From: Planctomycetota bacterium
Lineage (GTDB): Bacteria > Planctomycetota > UBA1135 > GCA-002686595
Direction of reading: 5' to 3'
NCBI GenBank assembly: GCA_016709875.1
Contig: JADJLZ010000001.1
Location: forward strand, 372,001 to 436,000
DNA: 64,000 nucleotides
Below, in pieces: positions 49,201-58,509 of this stretch (position 1 is the stretch's first letter; each line of letters opens with the position of its first letter). The notes beneath the pieces are model-generated. The model saw only the letters and a list, made by a program, of their open reading frames with translations, made no database searches and had not been told where the DNA came from. Made by a program: the position numbers and the translations under genes.

Positions 49201-51709
49201 GACCGGCGACGATCGGCGTCGCGTCGAGCACGTTCTTCGAGCCGAGCGTGTACTCGATCAGCTCGTCGCCGATGCGTGCGACGCCGTGCGCGGGGAAGCC
49301 CGCGACCGAGTCGACCGTGATCTGCGTCGTGTTCATGTCGATCGTGTTCGAGAGGCGCGTCAGACCGTAGCGTCGCACGCCGTCGGCCTTGCCGTTGACC
49401 AGCAGCGTCAGCTGGTCGGGGCGCGTGCCGCGCACGTCGAAGGCGATGTGGCTCCACACGTCCAGCGGCATGCCCGGCGCGTTCTGGCCGGGCGCGAAGG
49501 AGTAGTGCGCCTCGCCCGCCTCGAGTTCGCTCGTCGCGGGGTGGTCGCCCGTGCCATCCCACACGCGCAGCACGAGGTCGCCGTTCTCGAAGAACAGCGC
49601 GATGCGGTCGGCCTCGGCGCTGCCGCCGGCGACATCCAGCAGGCACGAGTCGCCGCTCGAACGCGGCTTGAGCCACATCGACGCAGCCGCGGGCAGCATC
49701 AGCGCGGCGCTGCCGCCCGAGCTCGAGGCGCTCGGCGCGTCTGCCCAACCGATCTGCTTGTCGTTCGGCGCGCGCAGCACGGGCTGGTCGGGCAGGTAGC
49801 GTCCCTCCGGATCGCGCGTCTCGTGGTCGAAGTGGATCATGCGGCCCGCGCGACGGCCGGCCTCCTCGACGCGCGCGGCCCAGAGCTGGATCCAGGCCGT
49901 GTTCTCGCGCGAGGCGAAGATGCGCGCGGTCGTCTGCGGCTGGTCCTCGGGCGAGGCGCCCTGCGCCGCGGCGGTCCCGGGCAGGAACAGGCCGTCCTTG
50001 AACGTGCCCCAGTGCGGCGCGAGGCGCGTGGGCGGGTTCGATCCCAGCGCGTCGTACATTGAAGTCGCGTGCGGGGCGGTCGACCAGAAGGGCGCCTGGC
50101 GCGTGAGCCGCAGCTCGTCGTCGAAATCCTCCTGCGTCGTCCACAGTTGCATCAGGCGTTGCTGCGGCGCGATCACGTCGACCTCGTCGCGCACGAGCGT
50201 CAGGCGCTCGACGCCGCTCGGCGCGTTGACCGTCGCGCGCAGCTCGAGCTCGTAGACGTCGCTGGAGCGGAAGCAGAAGGGCAGCGTCGAGTAGGCCAGC
50301 TCGCCGTCGTTGGCATTCAGGCCATTGCGGTACAGGGCGAGCGCGTCGAGCTCGTCGAGGAAGCCCTGGCCCGCAGCCAGCGCGCCCGGCACGGCCGGCG
50401 CATCCGCGGGCAGCTTGGCCATGCCGCAGGCGGGCAGCACGACGCGCGTCATGAAGTCCTCCCAGCCCTTGAGCGGGCGCGACTCCAGCACGACCTCGGC
50501 CAGCGTCTGCGCCTCGTCCTTGCTGATGCGCGAGTTGCGGCCGCGCACCTGCAGGTTGACGAAGAGCGCCTCGAGCACGGCCTTCGAGGCGCTGTTGAGG
50601 TTGACCGGCCGGCGCGCGAGCACGCGCACCTCGGAGCGCCACTCGCGGTAGTCGTTGGTCAGGATGCGGTCGAGGTAGACGTAGCCGTCGCGCGTGACCT
50701 CGACCACGATCGCGGTCTCGAGCGACTCGCCGTCGTAGACTTGCAGTGTGCTGCCCGGGCCGATCCAGCGCGTGCTCTCGACGCGCAGGCGACCGTCCTT
50801 GCCGCCGGTGACCGGCGCGACCAGGCGCACCGAGCGCATCCAGGTCTGGCTCGCGCGCGCGCGTGCGTAGACGCTGCCGTTCACGAACAGCGGCGAGACG
50901 ACCTGCTCGTTCCACAGCTCGTCCTTGCGCGTCTGCGTCGTCTCGGTCGCGCGCGCGAGCGCGAAGTCGCCGCACAGGCGCAGCGCGGCGATCTCGTCGA
51001 GCTCGCGAAAGCCGCCCTGCGGACCAGCGGCGCGCCACAGCGGCACGGCGAAGGCGCGCTGGTCGAGCAGCGGCGCGCCGGCCGGATGCGTCGAGGGCGG
51101 GCGCGGGCCGCCGAACCACTCGCCCGGATTGGCCGCGATCCCGCGCGCGAATTTCTTGAAGTCGCTGTCGCCGAGTTCGCCGTAGTGGATCAGTTCGCCC
51201 TCGCACCAGAGCATGCCCGAGGGCTCGAAGCCCGAGAGCGAGGAGACCGGCAACTCCTTGTCGTCGGGCTTGATCGGGCGCGTGAAGCGCGTGCTCATGC
51301 CGAGCAGGTTGGCGAACACCTGCGGCGGCGCGCTGTCGAGGTCGATCTTGCCCGAGACGTCGCGCGCCTCAGCGCGCCACATCGCGCCGTGCTCGTCGTT
51401 CGCGGCGAGGAAACCCTCGGGGAAGTCGTCGCGCACGCGCAGCTCCGCCTCGTCGTCCCAGTAGGGCGTGCGGTCGAGCGCGGGATGCGACTCCTGCAGC
51501 ACGCCGCGCGCGTGGTTGCGCGCGGCGTCGAGCGTCTGGCGCGCGTCGATGCGGTCGGAGTACTCCGAACTCGCGCGGTCGGCGTTGCGCGCGCCGAGCA
51601 GGAACGGTGCGCACAGCACGAGCAGCGCGAGCAGCACGAGCAGCACGATGATCAGCGCGAAGCCCGCGCGCGATCCAGCCTTCCCGCGTGCACGGCCGAG
51701 GGGCTGCAT
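46262..51709 (-). CDS. Giant GspK-like minor pseudopilin with inserted LamG and repeat domains
   Basis: The 1815-aa protein begins with a prepilin-like leader (Gly16/Phe17, then ALIIVLLVLLALLVL). It lacks Glu at +5, as GspK proteins do. A GspK-type helix-hairpin-helix segment (RRPVNLNSASKAVLEALF, about 367-384) supports the family. Usual GspK is about 300-350 aa, so about 1400 residues are extra. These include a LamG-like lectin fold (about 620-780: SMWLKPRSSGDSCLLDV, WSHIAFDVRG), and four or more copies of a motif like IGDELIEYT followed by a Gly-rich or RG-rich turn (near 170, 800, 1570 and 1640). A Gly/Thr/Ser linker sits near 1195-1230. The ATG at 51709 overlaps the upstream stop by one base. 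It may extend the pseudopilus tip to the cell surface; this is an inference. Confidence 0.8.
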   Translation of the reverse strand: MQPLGRARGKAGSRAGFALIIVLLVLLALLVLCAPFLLGARNADRASSEYSDRIDARQTLDAARNHARGVLQESHPALDRTPYWDDEAELRVRDDFPEGFLAANDEHGAMWRAEARDVSGKIDLDSAPPQVFANLLGMSTRFTRPIKPDDKELPVSSLSGFEPSGMLWCEGELIHYGELGDSDFKKFARGIAANPGEWFGGPRPPSTHPAGAPLLDQRAFAVPLWRAAGPQGGFRELDEIAALRLCGDFALARATETTQTRKDELWNEQVVSPLFVNGSVYARARASQTWMRSVRLVAPVTGGKDGRLRVESTRWIGPGSTLQVYDGESLETAIVVEVTRDGYVYLDRILTNDYREWRSEVRVLARRPVNLNSASKAVLEALFVNLQVRGRNSRISKDEAQTLAEVVLESRPLKGWEDFMTRVVLPACGMAKLPADAPAVPGALAAGQGFLDELDALALYRNGLNANDGELAYSTLPFCFRSSDVYELELRATVNAPSGVERLTLVRDEVDVIAPQQRLMQLWTTQEDFDDELRLTRQAPFWSTAPHATSMYDALGSNPPTRLAPHWGTFKDGLFLPGTAAAQGASPEDQPQTTARIFASRENTAWIQLWAARVEEAGRRAGRMIHFDHETRDPEGRYLPDQPVLRAPNDKQIGWADAPSASSSGGSAALMLPAAASMWLKPRSSGDSCLLDVAGGSAEADRIALFFENGDLVLRVWDGTGDHPATSELEAGEAHYSFAPGQNAPGMPLDVWSHIAFDVRGTRPDQLTLLVNGKADGVRRYGLTRLSNTIDMNTTQITVDSVAGFPAHGVARIGDELIEYTLGSKNVLDATPIVAGPYAGFGGRLARERTVLQGGTRVPEVLFGPGGSGGQAPANVGNHDAGTTVEVFGYSMPLRSNVPSGASTLPSPIGAFSVGLVTRAVGQNASLPGEPITVTGVGGGGGGPTSVDLGYGLDGTPSTITAFELKPADSECTQEQLMSAFNPAGGWALIAQRRIGSLRVTTQSGTFQLTGVHSSHNAQLGGMEFIWYSGVQGNQLLLDMSRRGNTAGFKNPSEALFQHAYVVDYSQSFVVSNPDSPATAVDPDTRLEWEVYVLPISVPASNASTHFLDPRTSQPPVSVLQETNSGTGQVQVYRSEYAQFTEPSNENTEWVRYDEIAGDQLVRTEAGALYAAYGAVTRTHFSDVEDGTLPVGSGGGGGGTGGTGGTGGTGGVGGTGTGSGSGGVSGGGGAPSAMLSANTLAPAPQGSSTAGSFWTEEVGAPQASEGPITRSVRSFLQFRGVMGTYSHPHAANTTILPVVRILRRPLGIANGQAEPDAGRPGVGDPVFFVEQDPQLLGNPAIVQRAYIPYRYNTFHWRQSGPTQLIPVADTQVGEKQFFDTQPAMVNPNGLLIDNPVDGNCVYVALREALPIPYPFDPAAAGVGATGALADIRTRYRMTKHPSGERPRIVAGLKVGGAVVQSQSGAVPSAVADEICFGGTSFARNASGLAPESAQGASLYLSGEAAQAATTFYVEAKAIRTPDDLHFAGQEFLDELPSDAGLLQIGDEIVCYSSRTASAGLIQIATAGRGLLGTLPQPHHAHEAVEFLEDWPVSVLSSGISATDAEIPIASTQDFPSEGLLLVDDELIHYTHAEGASLVMPRASSEAGKMDRKGGGLFRGRFGTTPSAHASGTPVILFPFRYWDRWAERADAPELAHFDLALDQPAAWWESCFFQKTDVEGAQIGVLERDDPDAPWDGDPEHDQRLVLRWKGDAEGAPLSIGKQSDSLRWRVFVKYSADAFDPKLSLRHGWRQTPRLERFGAFYYAPEAVLRSVER

Positions 51710-52710
51710 CACTCCACCGTCCCGTAGGGTTGGACGATCACCAGCGACTCGGGGCCGTCGTCGCGCAGGAGGCGGATGCGCAGCGCCTCGGGGTGCCGCG
51801 CGCGGTCGAGGCCACCGCCGGGCTGGAAATAGATCTCGGTCGGCGTGTCGGGGCCGAAGTGCGAGTCGCTCGGCAGCTTCGAGACCTCGCTCGCGCCCAC
51901 GGCACTGACGACCAGGCTGTCGAGCGCGCCCGCGAAGGTCGTCTGGCCCGGCGAGATGCGCAGCGGACCCTCGAGGTGCCACACGCGCGCGTCCTCGCTG
52001 GTGCTCGCGATGCGCACGCCGTCGACGCGCAGCTCGAAGGCCGTGCGGTCGTAGGAGAGCTCGATCTGCTCCCAGCGACCCGGCACCAGCGCGCCAACGC
52101 CGCCGCGCAGCGGGATGCGCCCGCCGCGCACGGGCCGCTGCTCTTCGTCGAGGCGCTCGGCGACGAACCAGGCCGAGAGCGCGCCGCCGTCCTCGACGTC
52201 GAGTCCGACCACGTCGCCGATCGAGAGCACCGCGGCCGAGGCGCCGGGCTGGATGCGCAGCGCACAGCGCACGCAGAAGCCGTCGCGCAGATCGAAGGCC
52301 GGGTCCTGCGCAACCGCGATCTCGACGCTCGAGCGCGCGGGCTCGCCCACGAAGGAGAGCGCCTTGCCCTGGAAGCCGTCGTCGACGAGTTGGCCGCCGA
52401 ACTGCGTGCCGTCGAGGCCGAAGGCGCCCACGATCGGCAGGCGCTCGAAGTGCCAGGTGCCGACCACCAATTGTCCTTCCGCGCAAAGCGTGCCCGCCTG
52501 CTTGTCGATGCGCACCAGCGCGGGCGTCCCGCGCGCGACGGCCCAGTTCTGCGCGGAGCGCAGCACGCTCTGCACCAGCGGGCGCGCGACGCGGTCGGAG
52601 AAGTCGATGCGGCGGAACATGCCGGCGCCGACGCCGAGCAGCACGGCGATGATCATCATCACCGCCATGAGCTCCATCAGCGTGAAACCGGAGCGTGCGC
52701 GCGCGTTCAT
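51709..52710 (-). CDS. GspH-like pseudopilin carrying a LamG-like domain
   Basis: The 333-aa product has a clear prepilin signal: Gly8/Phe9 and Glu13 at +5 (SGFTLMELMAVMMIIAVLL). The GspH-like strand region (about 35-95, SAQNWAVARGTPALVRID) is followed by an insertion of about 170 residues (about 97-270) with a LamG/concanavalin-like pattern. Examples are GKALSFVGEPARSSVEIAV, GFCVRCALRIQPG, GRWEQIELSYDRTAFELRVDGVRI and FAGALDSLVV. Ordinary GspH is about 170-190 aa. The gene starts 7 bp after the GspG-like stop, and its own stop overlaps the next start (TGATG). Confidence 0.82.
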   Translation of the reverse strand: MNARARSGFTLMELMAVMMIIAVLLGVGAGMFRRIDFSDRVARPLVQSVLRSAQNWAVARGTPALVRIDKQAGTLCAEGQLVVGTWHFERLPIVGAFGLDGTQFGGQLVDDGFQGKALSFVGEPARSSVEIAVAQDPAFDLRDGFCVRCALRIQPGASAAVLSIGDVVGLDVEDGGALSAWFVAERLDEEQRPVRGGRIPLRGGVGALVPGRWEQIELSYDRTAFELRVDGVRIASTSEDARVWHLEGPLRISPGQTTFAGALDSLVVSAVGASEVSKLPSDSHFGPDTPTEIYFQPGGGLDRARHPEALRIRLLRDDGPESLVIVQPYGTVE

Positions 52711-52717
52711 CGTTTTT

Positions 52718-53362
52718 TCAGCGTTCGTCCCAGGCGGTGATGTCGTCGTCGGTGCCGAACTCCGCGTCCGGACCGGCGGAGACGAGCTGGAACTTCTTCG
52801 GCATCCAGTACTCGCCCGTCTTCTCGTTCTTGTGGGCCTTGAAGGTCGACTCCCCCAGCTCGTCGGTGTGTGGATCCTGCAGCAGGTAGACCTGCGGGTG
52901 CTCGTAGTCGCGGCGGTGCGAGTAGGCGATCGGATTTCCCCAGGGATCCTTGATCTCAAACAGCGAGGCCTTGGGGAAGCGCGCCAGCGCCTTGCGCGAC
53001 TCGTCGGAGTCGGTGTTCGAGAGCAGGTCCTCGGAGAGCGTGGTCTGCCACTGCGTGCCGAAGAGCTGGATCACCAGCGCCTCGGCGCCGATGTTGGTCG
53101 TGTTGGGCGGGCTGCCCCACTCGTCCTTCCAGCTGCTCGAGGGGTAGTCACCCATCTTGGTCTCGTATTCGGCGATCGCTGAACGCAGCTCTTCCAGGCG
53201 CGCCTTGGCGGTCATGATCCGCGCGGTGTCCTCCGACTTGCCCAGGATCGGCACCAGGAAGGCGAACAGGATGCCCAGGATCACGATCACCCCGAGCAGC
53301 TCGATCAGCGTGAAACCCGCGGCGCCCGCCTGCGCGCGGAACCGGTCGGCTCTGTCGTTCAT
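52718..53362 (-). CDS. GspG-type major pseudopilin
   Basis: The 214-aa product has the prepilin cleavage site Gly16/Phe17 with Glu21 at +5 (AGFTLIELLGVIVILGIL). A long helix follows (TAKARLEELRSAIAEYETKMGDYP), and then the GspG-type C-terminal motifs DPWGNPIAYSHR and SAGPDAEFGTDDDITAW. The last of these matches the calcium-binding DGxxGTxDD loop typical of GspG. GspG is the main subunit of the type II secretion pseudopilus. It lies 11 bp after the TPR protein gene. The start ATG at 53362 is unambiguous. Confidence 0.92.
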   Translation of the reverse strand: MNDRADRFRAQAGAAGFTLIELLGVIVILGILFAFLVPILGKSEDTARIMTAKARLEELRSAIAEYETKMGDYPSSSWKDEWGSPPNTTNIGAEALVIQLFGTQWQTTLSEDLLSNTDSDESRKALARFPKASLFEIKDPWGNPIAYSHRRDYEHPQVYLLQDPHTDELGESTFKAHKNEKTGEYWMPKKFQLVSAGPDAEFGTDDDITAWDER

Positions 53363-53373
53363 GTCGAACCCCC

Positions 53374-56045
53374 TTACTTGCTCTCGCGGTAGACGACTTC
53401 GACGTCGTCGAGGTCCACCGCGACCTTCTTGCCTGTGCCGCCCTCGGCGAAGAGCGAGAGCCGCAGCGGATTGCTGCCGCGGCCCAAGGTCGGCATCGGC
53501 TTGCCGTCCACGACCGGGAACCCATCGACGAGGATGCGGATCTTGGTGTCGCTCGAGTCGCCGGTGCGCTCGATGCGCACAACCATCGGCTGGTCGAACT
53601 TCCATTCCAGGCCGACGACGTCGGGCCAGGGATCGTCCTCGTGCCCGCGGCTGATGAGGCGCGTCTGCACGGTGTTGCGTCCCGGCTCGAAGTGGCGCCG
53701 CACGACCGCCTCCGCGTCGACCTGCATCTCGCCGCCGCGCTGCGTCTCGCGCGAGACGGACAGGCCGAGCTCGGCGTTGGTCTCGGCGTGCACCGTCACT
53801 TTCATCTCGACCGAGACGAAGGCCGAGGCACCGATCTCGCGCCAGATGCGCGCCTTCTGCTTCTCGCCTCCGCCCTTGAAGACTCCGGCGAGCGTCACCA
53901 TCCCGTCGTGGATCGTGACCTGCGGGCCGTTCTTCTCGTCCACCTCCCAGCCGTTCATGAGCGTGCTGCGGTTGAAGTGGTCGGTCCAGGCGACCTTCTG
54001 CATGTGGTCCTGGAGGCGGTCGATCTGCTCCTGCACCCAGGCGCGCAAGGGATCGGTCGCGGGCAGCGTGCGGCGGCTGTCGTCGAGGTCGCGCAGGCTC
54101 GCGATCGCCTGCGTCGGGTCGTTGCGGCGGTACTCGCACCAGGCGAGCCCGGCGCGCGCCTGCGGCTGGTCGGAGTCGATCGCGCGCGCGGCGTGGAAGG
54201 AGTCCTCCGCGTCGCGCAGCGCGCCCATCTGGATCTGGTTCATGCCGCGTAGTGCGAGCACGTCGGCGCGCTTGGGTTCGAGCAGCAGCGCGCGCTCGAA
54301 GTAGCGTTCAGCCGCCAGGTACTCGCCGCGGCGGTGCTGCAGCTCGCCCATCGCCACCAGCGCGTCGCCGAAGTCCAGTTCGAGCTCGAGCGCGCGCGAG
54401 AATGCGTCCTGCGCGCCGTCGAGGTCGTCGCGCGCGGCGGCGAGGCGGCCCTTCTGGTACAGCGCCCAGGGATCGAGCGGGTCGTTCTCCAGCGCCGACT
54501 CGACGTAGTGCAGCGCCTGCTCGGGGTGGTTGGTCGTCTCGGCCAGCCACGAGAGCGCGCGCAGCGCGAGCGAGGCGCGCAGCGGATCGACCTGTGCAGC
54601 CTGCTCGAGCAGGTTCTCGGCCTGGGCCGCGCTCTGCGCGTCGCGCGTGCGCAGCTTGTCGAGCCGCGCGCGAGCAGCAGCTCGAAGGTGCCCGGATCGT
54701 CGGGCGGCGTGGTCGTGCTGGGCGCGGGCAGCGCGCCGAGCGCGACGAGCGCGAGCTGTGCTGCCTGCGCGCGCGCGTCGGCCGGATCGGCCTGCAGAGC
54801 CTTGTCCACCCACTCGAGCGCCTCGGTGGTGTTGCCGTCGGCGAGCAGCGCCGAAGCGAGCTCGACGCGCAGGCGCGCGCGGTCGCGCTTGCCCTCGGCG
54901 GCGCTGGGCTCGAACTGGTTTGCCAGGCGCAGGTGCTCGATCGCCGCCGTGTACTCGCCGCGCGTGGCGAGGAAGTGGCCGTAGGCGAATTGCACCTGCC
55001 AGTCGGTGCGCCCGCCGCGCGCAGCCTCCTCCAGGTGCGCGCGCGCCGCGTCGAAGAGCCGGAAGCGCGCCTCGAGCTCTGCCAGGCGCGCGAGCACGCG
55101 CTGGTTGTTGTTGGTCGCGCCCAGCAGCGCGCGGTACTCCTGGAAAGCCTTCTCGAACTCGAAGCCCGCCTCGTAGCAGCGCGCGAGACCCAGCCGCGGC
55201 ATCGGGTCGGTGGTGATCACGGCCGCAGCACGGCGGTAGACCTCCTCGGCCACCCCCAGCGCGCGCGGCGCCTCGTGGCGCTTCTCGACGCACCAGTCGG
55301 CGAAGGCCAGCGCGGAGTCGTACTCGGCCGCGGCGAGCGTGTCGCCGAAGGCCGCGCGCCGGATCTCGATCTGGTTGGGGACCGTGTCGGCGAATCCGAA
55401 CTCGTTGACCGTCTTCTGCTCGTACGGAACCGGCGCGGCGCCGGCGATGAGCGGTGCGCCGCGTTCGGGAACGTATTCCACGAACAGGATCGGCTCGTTG
55501 GGCCGGCGCTGCAGGTTGAAGCGGTCCTTGTTGACGATCTGGCCGAACTTGAAGTCGTTGGTGCGCACCCAGTCGTAGACGCGCTTGAAGCTCGCGATGC
55601 GCTGCGCGAGCGGCAGGTTCGCGGGCGCATCCGCGGCGGCGCCGCCGAGCGCTTCGCCCACGGCCTCGGTCGCGAACAAATCGGGTGCATCGAGCGCCGG
55701 CAGCGCGGCGCGCAAGAGCTTGCCGTAGCGCGCCGGCGCGGGACCGGGCAGCGTGGGCGGCCGCAGACCGGGCAGCGCGACCGACGGCGGCGGCTGGAAC
55801 TCGAGCGGCGGCAGCGGGCGCGTGTCGCGCGGCGCGGCGAAGAGTTCACGCGCGAGCTCGGGTGTGGTGCCGCGTACGGCGGGAGCGACGCGCGCGGGAT
55901 CCGGCGCGGAGTGCTCGACGAAGGCCGGCGGCTCGCCGGTGGCGCGCACACTGCGCGAGGGCTGCGGGCCGAGCGAACGCCAGGCGAGTAGGCCGATCAC
56001 GTCGAGCGTGTTGAGGAGGACGAATTGTTCCTTGCGGATCTGCAC
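53374..56045 (-). pseudogene. TPR protein with C-terminal LamG-like domain, frameshifted, in pseudopilin operon
   Basis: The 5' part (from ATG 56045, MQIRKEQFVLLNTLD) encodes about 460 residues with a Pro-rich segment and TPR repeats, up to FELLLAR near 54670. The continuation is in another frame (LDKLRTRDAQSAAQAENLLEQ), with more TPRs (WALYQKGRLAAARDDLDGAQDAF; ALVAMGELQHRRGEYLAAERYFERAL). The end is a lectin-like beta domain of about 190 residues (HFNRSTLMNGWEVDEKNGPQV; VRIERTGDSSDTKIRILVDGFPV). One base missing in a GCGCGC stretch near 54660-54680 explains the break; the restored protein is about 890 aa. It starts 15 bp after the PilO-like gene and ends 11 bp before the GspG-like gene. Its role could be in assembly or cargo capture; unproven. 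Confidence 0.75.
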
Positions 56046-56060
56046 GGTTTCCTTTGGATG

Positions 56061-56867
56061 TCAGCGAGCGCCGTCGGACGCTTCCTCGCCCGTGTGCGGA
56101 TGCAGCCGCACGACGCAGAACACGGCCTCGAGCGTGGCCTCGTCCTCCTTGTTGCGCGCGGGCACGAGCTCGCAGCGCTCGACGACCAGCGGCTGCAGCG
56201 CGTCGGCGCCGGGCGCGGGCCGCGCCTGCGAGGCGAGCAGCAGGCGCACGAGCGGCTGCGGCGCGCCGGAGGCGACGAAGGTCACGCGCGTGCGCTCGAT
56301 CTCGCCCACGCCGCTGCGCGCGGCGAGGCCGGGGTCGAGCTTGATCTCGATCCGGTCCACGCGCTCGACGCCGCTGTCGAGCGCCAGGTGCACGACGCGC
56401 TCGACCAGATCGAACGCCTCGAGCGTCTTCTGGATCTCCTGTTCGCGCGTGGGCGAGAGCGCGGGCAAGCCGAGGTCCTCGGGCAGGCGCAGGTTGGCGC
56501 GCCCCGCGGCGCGCAGCAGTTCTTCGCGCACCGAGGAGACGATGCCGAAGTACTGGTTGGAGGCCGGGCCCTTGGCCTCGTCGAGCAGGAAGCGCGGGCG
56601 CGTCTTCCACTCGACCATGCCCGAGAGCTTGTCGATCGCGGACTGCAGCTCGTCGTTCTGCGTCTGCGCGAGTTCGAGCTCCTTGGTGCCGAACATCGGC
56701 GTGGTGCGCAGCTTGCTCTCGTCCGAGTTCGCAGCGCGCACCTGCTTTTGCAGTTCGCTCCCGAAGAAGCTCGAGACCACCATCGAGCCGATCACGAACA
56801 GGATCGCGCCGGACGCGACGGTCACGACGAAGCGCTTGTTCTCCTGCCAGTAGTCGTTGAAGGCCAT
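56061..56867 (-). CDS. PilO/GspM-like inner-membrane platform protein
   Basis: The 268-aa protein has a short cytoplasmic start (MAFNDYWQENKR) and one transmembrane helix (about 13-33, FVVTVASGAILFVIGSMVV). A coiled coil follows (about 38-100), then an alpha/beta domain. This is the PilO (GspM) layout: the partner of PilN that forms the inner-membrane ring platform. Sequence match is weak and the call leans on topology and on its place directly after PilM-PilN (1-bp gap). The ATG at 56867 was chosen because the upstream part of the frame lies inside the pilM gene. Confidence 0.75.
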   Translation of the reverse strand: MAFNDYWQENKRFVVTVASGAILFVIGSMVVSSFFGSELQKQVRAANSDESKLRTTPMFGTKELELAQTQNDELQSAIDKLSGMVEWKTRPRFLLDEAKGPASNQYFGIVSSVREELLRAAGRANLRLPEDLGLPALSPTREQEIQKTLEAFDLVERVVHLALDSGVERVDRIEIKLDPGLAARSGVGEIERTRVTFVASGAPQPLVRLLLASQARPAPGADALQPLVVERCELVPARNKEDEATLEAVFCVVRLHPHTGEEASDGAR

Positions 56868-56868
56868 G

Positions 56869-58509
56869 CTACTTCTCCCCCGCCTTGGATTCGGGCGCGG
56901 GATCGGCGAAGACCGAGAGGTCGATGTTGAAGCGCGCACCGTTGGGCGCGAGGTGCTCGCGCATGCTGGCGGTCTTGGGCTGCCCGGCGCGGAACTCGCT
57001 CACGAAGGCCTGGTAGAGCGTCGCGAGCGAGTTGGTGCCCTCGCGTGCGCGACCCTCGAAGGAGAGCACGGGGCGCTCGGCGCCGCGCGGCACGCGCAGC
57101 TCGGGATCGGCCTTCCAGTCGCTCGTGAGGCGCGTCAGCCAGAAGTCCGCGGGCAGGCGCGTCTCGAGCTGGTCGAGCGCGCGCGCGAGCTGCTCGCCCG
57201 AACCGGCGGTGAACTCGAGCGCGCTCGAGAGCGTCGCGAGGCGCTCGTTCTGTGCGATCAACTGCTCGGTCTTCTGGTGTGTGCCTTGCGCCTTCGAGAG
57301 GCGCGTGTGCAGGTCGGTCGCCTGCCGTCGCGCGACCGCCAGCCTTTGCGAGGTGTTCCAGGCGTCGAAACCCAGCCAGCCGAGCGCGAGCACGCCGGCT
57401 GCGATCATCCAGGCGTGGCGCTGCGCGAAGGCGCGCTTCTTCGCCAGCGCGCTGGGCAGGATCTCGATCGCCCAGGTGGCCGAGTCGGCCGACATCGTGG
57501 CCAGGCCGAGCGCCACGACGGACTCGAGCTTGTACTGCTCGAGCTCCTGCTGCTTCTCGGGCGCGAGCGCGCTCACGTCGACGACGCGGAACGGATCGAA
57601 GTAGTCGACCGGCACCGAGAGGCCGCTCGAGAGATACTGCGGCAGGCCCGCGAGCGCCGAGCCGCCGCCGCACAGGAGCACGCGGTCGAGCTTGAGGCTC
57701 GAGATCTTGATCTGGCTCTTGCAGAAGAGCACGGTCGACTGGAGCAGGCCCAAGAGCTGGCCCGCTGCACCCTTGGTCGCGTCGCGCGCGCGTTCGGCCA
57801 GCGCTTCGCTGGGGCGCGCGTGCGGGTCGAGGTCGACCAGCGTCTCCTTGATCTCGCAGGCCTTGCTCGGCGAGACCTGCAGGCGCTGGGCAATCGCGTC
57901 CTCGAACAGGCGCGAGCCGCCGGCGAGGTTGCGCGCGAAGACCAGATCGGCGCCGCGCATGATCACGACGTCGGTGTTGTCGTAGCCGATGTTCGCCAGC
58001 AGCACCGTCTCTTCCTGCACCACGCCGTAGCGCAGGAAGGCGTTGTAGAGCGCGATCGCGTTGGGTGTGAAGGACTCGACCGAGCCGCCCGCACTCTTCA
58101 CGCCTTCGGCGTGCGCCTCGAGCAGGCCGTCGCGCGCCATCGCCAGCAGCACGACGTCCTCGCCCTCGATCTCGGGCAGCGTCGGCAGCAGGTTGAAGTC
58201 GGAGGCGACGCCCGAGCCGGACTGGTCGCCGATCTCCTCGACTTCGAAGCGCATCAGGTTGCGCAGCTGCCAGTCGGGGACGCGCGGCACGCGCGTGTAG
58301 CGGATGTTGACCTCGCGCCCGGTCAGGCCGATGCGCGCACCTGTCGGCTTGAACGGCAGTCCCAGGCCCTTCCAGCCGTCGGCGATCTCGGCCGAGGCGA
58401 GCGGAACGAGCGCGAAATCGGTGACACGGAAGGTGTTGCCCTTCGCGTGGCCGCGCAGCAGCTTGGCGTTGCGCAAACCCAGATCGATCCCGGTGACGAT
58501 CCTGGCCAT
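56869..58509 (-). CDS. PilM-PilN fusion protein (type IV pilus/type II secretion assembly)
   Basis: The 546-aa product joins two normally separate proteins. Residues 1-350 are PilM, an actin-like ATPase with phosphate motif GIDLGLRNAKLL (7-18), the second phosphate loop LANIGYDNTDVVIM (171-184) and adenosine motif LLCGGGSALAGL (278-289). Residues 355-546 look like PilN: a basic stretch, a transmembrane helix (367-383, WMIAAGVLALGWLGF), a coiled coil and an alpha/beta domain. In most bacteria PilM is cytoplasmic and binds the N-terminal tail of PilN, so the fusion fixes the pair (similar to GspL in type II systems). It is directly adjacent to the FHA gene upstream (0 bp) and PilO downstream (1 bp). 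Confidence 0.85.
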   Translation of the reverse strand: MARIVTGIDLGLRNAKLLRGHAKGNTFRVTDFALVPLASAEIADGWKGLGLPFKPTGARIGLTGREVNIRYTRVPRVPDWQLRNLMRFEVEEIGDQSGSGVASDFNLLPTLPEIEGEDVVLLAMARDGLLEAHAEGVKSAGGSVESFTPNAIALYNAFLRYGVVQEETVLLANIGYDNTDVVIMRGADLVFARNLAGGSRLFEDAIAQRLQVSPSKACEIKETLVDLDPHARPSEALAERARDATKGAAGQLLGLLQSTVLFCKSQIKISSLKLDRVLLCGGGSALAGLPQYLSSGLSVPVDYFDPFRVVDVSALAPEKQQELEQYKLESVVALGLATMSADSATWAIEILPSALAKKRAFAQRHAWMIAAGVLALGWLGFDAWNTSQRLAVARRQATDLHTRLSKAQGTHQKTEQLIAQNERLATLSSALEFTAGSGEQLARALDQLETRLPADFWLTRLTSDWKADPELRVPRGAERPVLSFEGRAREGTNSLATLYQAFVSEFRAGQPKTASMREHLAPNGARFNIDLSVFADPAPESKAGEK

